Assembly: GCA_024372495.1 (NCBI GenBank)
Contig: CP099977.1
Span: 2,914,001 to 2,978,000, forward strand
Length of the DNA stretch: 64,000 nucleotides
Origin: Pseudarthrobacter sp. Fe7
GTDB taxonomy: Bacteria > Actinomycetota > Actinomycetes > Actinomycetales > Micrococcaceae
Direction of reading: 5' to 3'
In this document: in pieces, positions 45,349 to 55,055 of the stretch
Position numbering within the stretch: position 1 is the stretch's first letter
Layout of the letters: each line of letters opens with the position of its first letter
Notes under the pieces: model-generated
The model's input: only the letters and a program-made list of their open reading frames with translations
Database searches by the model: none
What the model was told of the DNA's origin: nothing
Program-made: the position numbers and the translations under genes

Positions 45349-46745
45349 GTTGCCTCATTGCAATACCTCCGGGAGGACTAATACGTTGCCTCAAATGAAA
45401 ACCTCCGCTTACGCTGGTCGTTGCCCCGGTGGAAAAGCTTCGGACGCCTAAGGGTTCCAGGCCCGGTTACTGGTCTGATCGGTGCTGGTTTTTTGGCCAG
45501 TGCAAGGGTTTCCAGTTCGGCTGTGAGAGCCAGGATCTGGCGTGACAAGGCTCCGGGTTTGATGCGTTTGAAGGCTGCGTTCATCCGGATGACCAGGCTC
45601 TTACGCATTCGGGGGTGCCGTATCGCGCGCTGGTGCGGTGTGGCCGGTGTGTCGTGTTTCTTGCTGACCTTCGCGCCATAGCGTTGCTTGGAAACTAGCT
45701 TCTGCTGGGGCAGCAGGTAGTTGGTGAAGACCCGGTCCAGATCCCATATCTCGTTGAGCTTTCCCAGCTCTCCAGCGGTGTCGTAGCGCAGATAGCCGAC
45801 CAGTTCACGGACCCGGGCCCAGTTCTTTTGCTCCACGTGGGCGCCGTCGTTCTTGTTTCCCGGCCGAGAGCGGGTGAAGGTGATCTGCTGTGCGTGGCAG
45901 TATGCCAGCAGGTGCTCGTTGATGAACTCAGAGCCGTTGTCCGAGTCGATGCCCAGGATCGGGAACGGGAACACTGCGGTCACGTATTCGAGGGCTTCGA
46001 AGACCCATTTGGCGGCCTTGTTCCGAACGGATCGGTTCACGGTCCATCCTGTGCAGATGTCGGTCACGGTGAGCGTGAAACAGAACTCTCCGAAGCTGTT
46101 GCCGCCCTCGTGGCCGACCAGGTCAATCTCGACAAATCCCGGCACGGCGTCGTCCCATTCTGCCCAGGTGTGGACCGGGATCTGGGACTTGAGCAGGGTG
46201 CCCGGCTTTGTGTGGGACCGTCCCCGCAGCGTCAGCCCGGCCCGTTCCCTGGCGAGTTTCCGGTCGACGGTCGCCGCGCTCATCCGCATCAGCATCGCTG
46301 CCTGTTCATCGCTGATGTCCAACTCCTTGTCCCGGCGCAGCAGCGGCACCAGAACCGGCAGCATCGGCGCCAGAAGCTTGCCGGCGGGGGCGCGCAGGAC
46401 TGCCCAGCACTTGATCAGCGGATCCAGCAGATCAGGGCCGTACACCGGCGTCCTGCCCGGTCGGGGTTTGACGGCTTTCAGGACCAGCGCGTCCCGCAAC
46501 GCCGCCCGGGCATAGTCCCGGTGCCAGCCGGTCAAATCAACCAATTCGTCTAGAATCCGGGACTTCCCTGCACGATCGGCACCCCGGTAGGAGAGGGCTT
46601 TCTTCTTCGTCACAGCTTGCCGCTGGGCTCCATGAAAACGGGCATAACCTGAACCCGCTGCCAACACCCTTCACCACGCCGCCCAGGCGGAGGTCTTCAA
46701 ATGAGGCAACGAATCCGGCTACGCGGAGGTTTTCAATGAGTCAAC
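45349..46745 (-). mobile_element. Intact DDE-type insertion sequence with doubled terminal repeats
   Basis: About 1.4 kb element carrying one transposase. Each end has two copies of a roughly 22-bp repeat (TTGCCTCA...CCTCCGC type): left at 45350-45370 and 45386-45408, right (inverted) at 46687-46709 and 46723-46744. On both sides the copies are exactly 36 bp apart. Clear target duplications are not visible. The right end lies 75 bp before the native start of the membrane hydrolase gene. Confidence 0.85.
45378..46667 (-). CDS. Integrase-core (rve) transposase
   Basis: This 429-residue DDE transposase has an N-terminal helix-turn-helix region (KSRILDELVDLTGWHRDYARAAL) and a retroviral-integrase-like core. 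The catalytic acids are seen in EIDLVGHEGGN, GIDSDNGSEFIN and GAHVEQKNW (D, D, E). A basic C-terminal arm follows. It starts at GTG 46667 and fills most of the element. It looks intact, so the element may be active. The family is IS481-like or an unclassified (ISNCY) group; I cannot fix it from sequence alone. Confidence 0.9.
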   Translation of the reverse strand: MLAAGSGYARFHGAQRQAVTKKKALSYRGADRAGKSRILDELVDLTGWHRDYARAALRDALVLKAVKPRPGRTPVYGPDLLDPLIKCWAVLRAPAGKLLAPMLPVLVPLLRRDKELDISDEQAAMLMRMSAATVDRKLARERAGLTLRGRSHTKPGTLLKSQIPVHTWAEWDDAVPGFVEIDLVGHEGGNSFGEFCFTLTVTDICTGWTVNRSVRNKAAKWVFEALEYVTAVFPFPILGIDSDNGSEFINEHLLAYCHAQQITFTRSRPGNKNDGAHVEQKNWARVRELVGYLRYDTAGELGKLNEIWDLDRVFTNYLLPQQKLVSKQRYGAKVSKKHDTPATPHQRAIRHPRMRKSLVIRMNAAFKRIKPGALSRQILALTAELETLALAKKPAPIRPVTGPGTLRRPKLFHRGNDQRKRRFSFEATY

Positions 46746-46819
46746 GCGAGTTATGGACTTTTACAATAAAGAGTCGTACTGTGGCGCGCACAAGCTGGGG
46801 AAGCCGCCAAGGAGGGGGC

Positions 46820-49581
46820 ATGTCCTCAGCATTGGAAGTTCTCGAGCTTCGCGTTCACGGCGTCCGCAATACTCCTCCCTACGAGATGTTGGGAGTCGAG
46901 CCGGCCGATGTGGTGCCGGCGGACCATGTCGGCATCAAACTCGTTGACAACCTGGCCGGTTTCTACAAGGTCAGGCAGCCCCTCTCAGAGACGTCATCGA
47001 CGCCGGATTCAAAAACCCGGCTGGAGGCATACAGCTGGGGCAAGCTGGACCGCTTCGCACCGAACGGGTTTCTGGGCAAGAGTGTCCGGGCCCTCTATAA
47101 CGTTGGATGGTTCTTGATTGCCCCATTCGGTTTCGCGAACGCCGCCTACTGGGCTCGTGTCCTCAAAGCTGATGACCGACGCGGCGACGGAGTCGACCCG
47201 GGGACAGGCGCCGCACTCGTACGTCTATTCAGTCTGCTGTTGACGCTTTTGCTGGCCACTGCCATCGCCACGACCGCCATGGACTTTATCGCCGTTCAGT
47301 GCTTTCACGTCAACGCAAGCGGGCAACCGCAGGTGTGCGATGCCTTGCCGCACTGGTTCGATGGTCTTCGAGGCCTGGTTCGGGGGCAACGACTTGCCGC
47401 AGTCTCGCCCTTCCCGATCGTCGCCGTGGCGCTCCTTGCCGCCCTCAGTTTGTCCAGCGATGTTCGTTTTCGCACCCGGTTCACGGATCAGAAACGAGTC
47501 CAGGGCCGTTCCCCTGTTCCAAAAAAGCGAGACCGCCGCAACATTGAAAACAGGTTGAGGAGCAGCGCAGTCCTCGCCGCACCGCGGTTGTGGATCCGGC
47601 GGGTCAACTCGCCGACAGGAGTGGCGCACATTGCCGCCAGTGTCCTGCTGGTGACTTTCCTGCTCGCTGCAGACCTCAGGGAAGGTTCGAAGGACGACGC
47701 CGGCACCGCCACCACCTTAGTGGCAATTTCGTGTCTGCTCCTGGCAGCCGTGGCAGGCTCTGTCATGTACTGGGGATCAGAGAGCGTCCGTGCACCCTTC
47801 GGAGCCGGGTTTTCCCGCATGGCGTGGGCCGTAATCCTTCTTCTTTCCAGCTTCGCCGTCTACCTTGGCACGGTCGTAGTGGTCTGCCGCGCTACCAGTG
47901 CGGACCAATCGGCTCCCTTCACGGTGGCCCAGCTGGTGCCGACCGTGCTGGTTGCCCTCCTGGCGATACTCGCGACGTCGGGATCCCTTATGCGCCTGGC
48001 CCCGAACGCCGCCGTCTTCTGGGGAACCCTCCTGTGGTGTTGCGCCCTCATCGGCATCCTCATCATTATTAGCCGCTGGAGTTCAGCACCAGTGTCCGTG
48101 AGCGCCGCCTTCGGGATATGCGCGGTCTGCCTGCTGGCTGTGGCGGTTTCCCTCATGAATCAGCGTGACAGGGCGCCCGTACGGCCTCTGGGCCGACAGG
48201 CTGAAGCATGGCATGGCCTGGCCCCCGCCGTGATGATGTACCTGAGCCTCCTGCTCGGTGCCTTCTACTCAAGCGCCATCGTCGTCGGTGTGGGCAACTG
48301 GCTACAGGCTGGCGGCCTCCTGTGGCAACAGGACCCCACCCATCCACTCTTCCGCACCCTACTTAAGGACGATGCGTCCGCCATCACAATCCCCTTCCTC
48401 TACTGGGCAGCGGGCGGAGTCATGGTGGTCCTGGTCCTCGCAGCCGTTGTCATCCTGGGCGCGCTCATGCTCTGCAGCCTTTGGATCGGTCAAGGAGTCA
48501 CAAATCCCTCGATCGATGACAGCGAACTGGCCTACAAGTCAGAGATTATGACCGTCCGCCGCAGAAGCGCCTTACTACAACGCGGTGAACGCGTGGTGGA
48601 GCTTGCAGCAGGAGCGACGATGGTGGGAGTCCTCCTGGTCCTGACTTTGACTATCCTCCATGAGGATGGCGCCGGCCACCAGTGGCTCCAGCACCTGTGG
48701 CTCTGGAACGCACTCTCCCCTGCAGGCACCGGGGTGGCCACAAGCGCGTTGACGGCCGCCGGGGTGTTGATTGTTGGCGTGGCAATTTCCAGCGCCGCCG
48801 TCGGAACAGGCAGGCCGCTTGGGCTGCTCTGGGACCTGGTGGCCTGGCTGCCGCGGGCCGGACACCCTTTTGGCCCCGCATGCTACTCCGAACGCGTAGT
48901 TCCCGAACTTGCCAACCGGATGCTCCAATGGCTCACCGACCAGGAGAAGGTAGATGATCCGGCAGTACTCGATCGGGTGGAGCCCGCGCGCCGCATCCTC
49001 CTGGCCACACACAGCCTGGGGGCCGTCCTAGGCATCGCCGCGCTGTATCACCTGGCCGCCATGGTCCAACACAGGGAGCTCGAAACCGCAGCGAAAGACA
49101 CAGATGCCGAAGCCGCCAAGAAAAAGTCAGAGAACTCTTGTCCAGGATCAGATTGCTTACTTTCGGTGTTCAACTCCGCCCATACTTCGGCAGGTTCTTC
49201 CCCGACCTGTGGGGACCGGCTGTCCTCGGAACCCCGGGCATACAGGGACCACGGTATTTGGGGAGCGACCCGTGGAAAGGCCGCTTTCTGCCCCCGCCGC
49301 CGCTACCGTCCGAGAGCCAGCTTGCGGGTCTCTTGAGTGCAGGGGCAGCGGGACCAGGAGTCTGGCTGAATATTTGGCGGCGGACGGATTACCTCGGCTT
49401 CCCTGTCTACTCCTATCCGGGCGACACTTCAAACGAGAATGCGCTGGACGGCGCTGCCCTTGAGATAGAGCCCGACTCTTATCAGGCGCTGGTCGCCACC
49501 CACGGAAACTACTTCAAGACCGGCCGATACGCTCTCGCCCGGGAGAGTTTGCTGATGGAGTGGGAACTCCCGCAAAGCTGA
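46820..49581 (+). CDS. Large membrane protein with alpha/beta-hydrolase motifs, frameshift in A-run
   Basis: This roughly 920-residue protein opens with LRVHGVRNTPPYEMLG, the start of an alpha/beta-hydrolase-like fold found in actinobacterial integral membrane proteins, then has about 12 membrane helices and near the end a lipase-like nucleophile elbow THSLGAVLG. The start ATG 46820 has AAGGAGGGGG just upstream; the open frame further 5' runs into the insertion-sequence end. The C-terminal about 150 residues (KVRELLSRIRLLTFGVQ onward) are in another frame; one A added to the run 49121-49125 restores it. A terminator follows. Function unknown, perhaps lipid-active. Confidence 0.78.
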
Positions 49582-49646
49582 CAACCCCTGAAAATGTAAG
49601 GAATGCGAAGTAGTTCGAAGGCAGTAACACCTGGTCCGCAACCCAC

Positions 49647-49677
49647 AGTGTGGACAGTAATGTCCACACTCTTTTTT
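49647..49677 (+). terminator. Strong rho-independent terminator
   Basis: A perfect 10-bp stem (AGTGTGGACA at 49647-49656, complement at 49661-49670) with loop GTAA is followed by CTTTTTT. It ends the membrane hydrolase transcript. Confidence 0.95.
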
Positions 49678-49960
49678 GCCCTTTCGACGCCTGATCGCCT
49701 CGGGAAATCTAGAGGGTAATGAACGCCCATTCCAAAGAGAAGCCACTACAGATGACGGAATCACCATTATCGGCTCCTTGACGGAGAAGCCAGGAAGAGC
49801 CCTGCTTTCGCCGGACATAGATGAGTCGCGGCACCCTCGGCACCCCGGGGCCGGACAATCTACCACCGGAGCGCCACTCTTCGTGATCTTCGTCCGTACC
49901 CCTGGCCGGTGTTGAAAGACCGGCTGTCGAGGACGCTGCTTGGTGGCAACGCCATTACCG
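49678..49960. other. Convergent intergenic region, no gene seen
   Basis: Between the terminator and the 3' end of the GH91 gene. A 79-codon plus-strand frame has no coding bias or ribosome binding site. Confidence 0.45.
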
Positions 49961-51321
49961 CTAAGCGTCCAGCCCGGGCTGGACGCCGACTCCGGGCGTT
50001 GCCCTGACGGCGTTGGCTGCCCGGTCCGCGATCACCTGGGCTTCGGTTCCGGAGTCAAGGACCGTGTTGCGGGCTGATGCGGCATCGACGTGGACAGCAG
50101 TAACGGTGAGGCCGTCTGCAGCGCCAGTGGTGAGCAGGGCGTCCACCTGAGCCTCGAAGCAGGAGTCACTCGACGTGGCATTTACGTCCAGGGCCACTAC
50201 GTGGTTGTTGGAGACGAAGTTGCCGGACCCCTCGGAAAGCCGGATGATGACCGGCGTGGCACCTTCTGGCCGGATCGTCTGCGAGTTGATGACCTCGGAG
50301 AAGTGGTTGCCGATGACCGAGTTGTTGTTTCCGCTGACGCTGAGCAGTCCGTGCAGGTCATCCAGCCCGTTGCCGATCCCCAAGAACGGTGTCCAAGGCT
50401 CAGTGTCCCGCAGGAAGTGATTAGTGGCCACCAAATTTTCGGAACTGTTGGCCGCCAAGACCACCATCCCGGGATAGAACGAATGAAGGCGGTTGTTGCT
50501 GACGCTTGACCGCGATACACCCTCGAGGTGCACACTGCTCGCTCCCCGGGGAAAGACGTTGTTGGCAGTAATCAAGAGTCCGCCATGGTTCTGTGCGTAG
50601 ATCGAGTGGCCCTTGAAGCCTGCCCCGATCAGGTTGTCGGTGATCTTTGAGGCCTGTCCCCACCCGCGCAGGCTCGATGCAACTGCCGCACTCGGCGATG
50701 AAGTTGTCATGGATGGACAGCGCGTCCGCGTTATTGATGGTCAGTGCGTTTTCCAGGTACACGAACCCCATGCCGTTGATGCGGAAGGAGTCGTTGGGGG
50801 TGGCCACGAAGATGCCGGTCTTGCCGTTAACATAGGTGTTTTCCGGATCCAGCTCCGAACCGTCCGGGACGAAGTGCAGTCCGTCGATGCAGAAGTTGGC
50901 GAATTCCACGGAGCTTATTCGGGGGCTGCCGCTCCGCTCGATGTAGAAAGCGGCTCCTCGGGCTTCCTCCCCGTTGGGGTCGACGGGAATGACGTTGATG
51001 ATCCGGCTGCCTCCGGGCCACAGCTCATGCAGGTCAGGCCATTCTTCGCGGGGAACGTTGAACCGGATGCTCGACGACGTGAAGCCGTGCCCCGCACCCT
51101 GGATCCGCAGGAAGCTGATATCGATCACCACCTGCGTCCGCAGGTTGTAGTCCCCGGGAGGCAGGTAAATCACCGCTCCCGGCTTTCCGCCGTTGTCCAC
51201 ATCATTAGCCGACTGGCGTTCCTTGATGTCAGCTGATGATGCTGTTGATGACTTCCCCGACGTCCTTGGCCGGGTTGCCGACGGGCCAGGCCGTCACGTC
51301 GTAGTAGTTGTTGCTGGGCAT
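49961..51321 (-). CDS. GH91 inulin fructotransferase-family enzyme, two frameshifts
   Basis: This right-handed beta-helix protein of about 450 residues belongs to GH91, which converts inulin to difructose anhydrides or, in relatives, hydrolyses them. Family-specific parts are VDNGGKPGAVIYLPPGDYNL, GFTSSSIRFN, FIAECGSCIEL, GFKGHSIYAQNHGG and GNGLDDLHGLL. ATG 51321 (MPSNNYYDVTAWPVG) has GAAGAAG upstream and gives no signal peptide. Two extra bases break the frame: a T at 51234 on the plus strand, and a G at 50671/50672 (CAGGCTCGAT for CAGCTCGAT). It is the last gene of a fructan operon. Lack of export suggests an intracellular role, for example on an imported difructose anhydride; product type is open. 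Confidence 0.82.
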
Positions 51322-51359
51322 GGCTTCTTCCCTTGGTGTTCTCGCTGCTTCTTGTGTTC

Positions 51360-52311
51360 TCACTGGTGCGCCGGCCGCTGTTCCGGGACGACTGATTGCA
51401 GTTCCTCTAAAGTTGGCGGCGGGGCGCCGGGGCGACTGACCGTGATCGCCGCTGCTTTGGATGCCATCCGGCCGAGTGCTTCCAGCACCGACGGCGCCAG
51501 ACCGTCCGCCCCGCGCATGAGGAGTCCGTAGATCAGGGCGGACATATAGGAGTCTCCCGCCCCGATGGTATCGGCAACGGCCGCCCGGACGGGGGGAACA
51601 ACCACCTGGGTGTCCTGGGTCGACAGCATGGACCCGTCTGCTCCCCTCGTGATGGCTACAAGCCCGGCGCCCAAGCGAAGGATGTGGCGTGTAATCTTCT
51701 CAAGCGGCTGCTGCGGATAGAGCCAGTGGGCGTCCTCGTCGCTGAGCTTGACCACCTCGGTGAACGGGATGAGTTCCTCAAATATGGTCTTGGCCTCGAA
51801 CTGGCTGCCGAGCAGGGCAGGGCGGATGTTGGGATCATAGGTGACCAGGCAGCGTTCGTGTGACCGCTCGAGGAGCCTCGCGTACTGCTGCCGCTCCCGG
51901 TGCCAGGAAGGTGGCGATCGAGCCGGTGTGCAGGACCTTGGGCAGGGTAGCCGGCGCCGTCCCCGGGAGGTCCCACCGGATGTCGAAGTCGTAATGGGCT
52001 GAACCGTCCGGCGCCAGGACCGCGGTGGCGGTCGCGGTGGCACCCGGCCGCCTGGAACCAGGCAGGAGTCCAACGCCGGCGCTTCGAAGGTGATCCTGGA
52101 TGACGGCTGCGTAATGGTCGCCGCCGATCGAAGTCAGAAGTGCGGTACTCACTCCCAGCCGGCCGAGTCCGTAGGCGACATTTGTCGGCGATCCGCCCGG
52201 GTGCTCAGCCGTGCCCCGGGGAGACACGACAATGTCGACCAGCGCTTCGCCGACGACAATCACATCGGCGCCCGTTCGAAGGTCGCCGCGGAGGTGCTGG
52301 GCTGTTAACAT
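51360..52311 (-). CDS. PfkB-family fructokinase, frameshift near 51876
   Basis: This cytosolic sugar kinase of about 317 residues should phosphorylate fructose from the GH32/GH91 steps. The N-terminal signature GGSPTNVAYGLGRLG and the C-terminal catalytic TIGAGDSYMSALIYG are both present. The halves lie in different frames; removing one base at 51876/51877 (minus strand GAGGCTCCT to GAGCTCCT) joins AAVRE-LLERSHER. ATG 52311 follows AAAGG. It sits between GH32 (13 bp upstream) and GH91 (38 bp downstream) on the same strand. Confidence 0.85.
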
Positions 52312-52324
52312 TCTGGACCTTTCC

Positions 52325-53905
52325 CTAGGTAAGTGTTGAGACCGCGAGCTTCAGCACCGTTGCCGGGCCTCCTTCGGCGGACAGCCAAGTCTGAAGGTGT
52401 CCCGCTTCAGGGAAGACAAGGTCGGTCAGGACCACCGTGCCGTCCTGTGCAAAGACCTCAACGGAGCAAGCGTCGACGACGATCAGCAGCTTGAGGACGC
52501 CGTGTTCAAGGACCAGCGGGGCTGATTCGACTGAAGCGAACTTTGTGTGGAAGCCGGTGTCCCCTGAGTGCCGGCGGTCAAGGCTGAGCTCTGCGCGGGC
52601 CGTGTAGTAGCTGAGGACGGCGCCATGGGCCGCGTCGCTGCTGCCGAAGATCCGCAGGTCGATACGGTCAGCGCCGCCGGGGCTGATGAGGATCTCGATG
52701 ACCTGGGCGGCGCCGGGGACCGAATCCGGCAGCCGCAAAGCCTCTCCGTTCAACTCGCTCAAACCCATGCTCATCAGCTCGGCGTCGGCGTCAAGGCCTG
52801 CTCCTTCCCCGGGGCGTGCCAGGACCGGCTGCTGGGCCAGGCGGGCTGCGCCGTTGACCGCGGTGAGGCGGACTTCGCGGGCCAGGGTCATCGAGGAGCG
52901 CCAGGGGGCGGTGGGCAGTTCGTTGGCGTAGTCCCAGTTGTTCATCCAGCCGATTATGATGCGCCGGCCGTCCGGGGCTTCGCTGAAGGATACGGAGGCG
53001 TAGCAGTCGCGGCCCCAGTCAAGCCACTGGCACTGCCGCAGTGCCGCGTCCGAGGCGGAAGCGTCGAGGGAACTGACCCCTGTCGGTGCTGCGAGGGAAC
53101 CTGCGTCCGGAACGAAACGGACGCCGTCGAAATGCCCCACGAAGTACTGGCCGCCAGAACCTCCCGCCACCGCGCCGGGATTGACGTTCACGATCAGGAC
53201 CCACTTGGTGTTGTCCGGGTCCCCGTCCACCGAAAGTGGAAATAGGTCGGGGCACTCCCATTCGCCGGCGTCCGCGTTGGCCGGCCCGAACTCGCTCAGG
53301 AAGTCCCAGGATTTGAGGTCTTCGGAACGGTAAAGAACCACCTTCTGGTGCTGCGCTTCGACGGCAACCATGACCCAGCAGGCACCCTGCTCCCCTTGGT
53401 AGCGGAAGACTTTGGGGTCACGGAAATGCGCGGAGTCGCGTGTGAGGACAGGGTTTTCGTCGTACCTCCGCCACGTCATGCCCGCGTCCGTACTGTAAGC
53501 CAGCGACTGGGCCTGCGTTCCGTTGTATTCCGATGCTGCCTTGTAGGCGCTGGTATAGATGGCCACCAGGGCCGGGGCCGCCGTCGTGCCGAAACCGGAA
53601 GTGTTGCCACGGTCCACCACCACGCTGCCCGAGAAGATGTCCTCCGCCTCATCGCAGGCGATGGCGACACGATGCTCCGTCCAGTGCATCAGGTCCCTTG
53701 ACGTGGCATGGCCCCACGACATATTGCCCCAGGCGCTGCCAAACGGGTTGTTCTGGAAGAAGAGGTGGTACAGGCCGTCGTGGAACACCAGTCCGTTCGG
53801 ATCGTTCAGCCAGGTGTTCCGTGCCGTGAAGTGGATTGCTGGACGGAACCTGCTAGTTCCCGCCGGAGGTGTTCCCGGGCGCGGAGCATCAAGGAAGGTA
53901 GACAT
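52325..53905 (-). CDS. GH32 beta-fructosidase
   Basis: This 526-residue glycoside hydrolase family 32 enzyme releases fructose from sucrose, inulo-oligosaccharides or levan-type chains. The five-bladed propeller carries the nucleophile in WLNDPNG (about residue 34), the stabiliser in FRDPKVF, and the acid/base in WECPDLFPL. The C-terminal beta-sandwich is complete. No signal peptide is present, so it works in the cytosol on imported sugars. The gene is intact and sits directly upstream of the kinase. Confidence 0.93.
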   Translation of the reverse strand: MSTFLDAPRPGTPPAGTSRFRPAIHFTARNTWLNDPNGLVFHDGLYHLFFQNNPFGSAWGNMSWGHATSRDLMHWTEHRVAIACDEAEDIFSGSVVVDRGNTSGFGTTAAPALVAIYTSAYKAASEYNGTQAQSLAYSTDAGMTWRRYDENPVLTRDSAHFRDPKVFRYQGEQGACWVMVAVEAQHQKVVLYRSEDLKSWDFLSEFGPANADAGEWECPDLFPLSVDGDPDNTKWVLIVNVNPGAVAGGSGGQYFVGHFDGVRFVPDAGSLAAPTGVSSLDASASDAALRQCQWLDWGRDCYASVSFSEAPDGRRIIIGWMNNWDYANELPTAPWRSSMTLAREVRLTAVNGAARLAQQPVLARPGEGAGLDADAELMSMGLSELNGEALRLPDSVPGAAQVIEILISPGGADRIDLRIFGSSDAAHGAVLSYYTARAELSLDRRHSGDTGFHTKFASVESAPLVLEHGVLKLLIVVDACSVEVFAQDGTVVLTDLVFPEAGHLQTWLSAEGGPATVLKLAVSTLT

Positions 53906-53943
53906 GTTGGTGCGGTCCTCTGGAAAGTGGAGGGTTAGGCTGC

Positions 53944-54987
53944 TCAGTGGCGTGGGGCCGCGATGGACTCGCGGCGCACCAGCGGGCAGCCCAGGATGGT
54001 CGGGTGCAGTGCCATGAGGGAAAGGTCGGTCTTGCCCTCGACGGCGTCAATCAGGTGTTCGGTGGCCCAGGCACCCATCTCGTAATGGGGCAGGGCAACG
54101 GTGGTGAGGCCCGGGTGGAGGTTGGCGGCGATCAGTTCCTGGTCGTCAAAGCCCACAACGGAAAGATCGGCGGGGATGGAGAGTCCCAGTTCCGTCGCGG
54201 CCCGATATGCGCCCATCGCCATCCGGTCGTTGTAGCAGAAGAGCCCGGTGGGCCGGTCCCCGCGTGACAGGATCCGCAGGGCAGCCTCATAGCCGCCCTG
54301 CACCTCGGAGACTTCCGACTCCACAGGTGCCGCACCGCCGTCGAGCCCCGCCTCTGTCAGGGCTGCCCGGAATGCCTGGAGCCGCTGCCGGGTGGCGGGG
54401 ACCTCATCGGTGTTGTTAATGAAGCCCACCCGGGTGTGGCCTGCTTGGAGGAGCGCCTCCACAGCCGCCCGCGCCCCGCCTTCCTCGTCCGGAATGACGG
54501 CGGTGATGTTTCCGTCCGTGGCCACCGAGTCCACCAGGATGGAGGGCACGCTGCCCAGGTTGGCGGGCAGCTTCACGGTGCGGTGGTACATAGTGGCGTA
54601 GAGGATCCCGTCAACCCGGCGCTCCAGGAGAGCCTCGATATCCGCCTGCCGGGACTCAAGGCTGGCCGAACCTGAAGTGTTGATGATTACGAGGTTGTAG
54701 CCCCTGGCCTTGGCGGCCTCATCGGCACCCAGGATAATCCGACCCGCATGAGGGGTGGTGGCGATGTCCTCGCTGACCAAACCCAGCATGCCGGTACGCT
54801 GGGTGCGAAGGGCCTGGGCAAGGCGGTTGGGGCCATACCCCAACTGCTCCGCCACCGACCTGACCTTGTTCCGGGTTTCGGGGCTGATCCGGGCATAAGA
54901 AACCTCATTGAGGACGTGGGAAACGGTCGTCACGGACACGCCGGCGGCGACGGCCACATCCTTGATTCCAATATTCCTGTTACTCAT
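53944..54987 (-). CDS. LacI-family regulator of the fructan operon
   Basis: This 347-residue repressor has an N-terminal helix-turn-helix (IKDVAVAAGVSVTTVSHVLNE) and a sugar-binding domain with FCYNDRMAMGAYRA and SVVGFDDQELIA. It lies within the operon between the permease and GH32. I find no CG-centred palindrome in the short gaps around it, so its operators probably lay upstream of the lost first genes. Effector likely fructose-derived. Confidence 0.9.
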   Translation of the reverse strand: MSNRNIGIKDVAVAAGVSVTTVSHVLNEVSYARISPETRNKVRSVAEQLGYGPNRLAQALRTQRTGMLGLVSEDIATTPHAGRIILGADEAAKARGYNLVIINTSGSASLESRQADIEALLERRVDGILYATMYHRTVKLPANLGSVPSILVDSVATDGNITAVIPDEEGGARAAVEALLQAGHTRVGFINNTDEVPATRQRLQAFRAALTEAGLDGGAAPVESEVSEVQGGYEAALRILSRGDRPTGLFCYNDRMAMGAYRAATELGLSIPADLSVVGFDDQELIAANLHPGLTTVALPHYEMGAWATEHLIDAVEGKTDLSLMALHPTILGCPLVRRESIAAPRH

Positions 54988-55055
54988 CTGCGTCCCACGT
55001 CCTTATGGTTGGTGATGCCCCTGGGGTTACCAGAAGGCTACTCGGTACTGGTGGT

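Noticed and set aside
49676-49915. 79-codon plus-strand ORF after the terminator
   Set aside because: It starts within the T-run of a strong terminator and lacks a ribosome binding site and bias.
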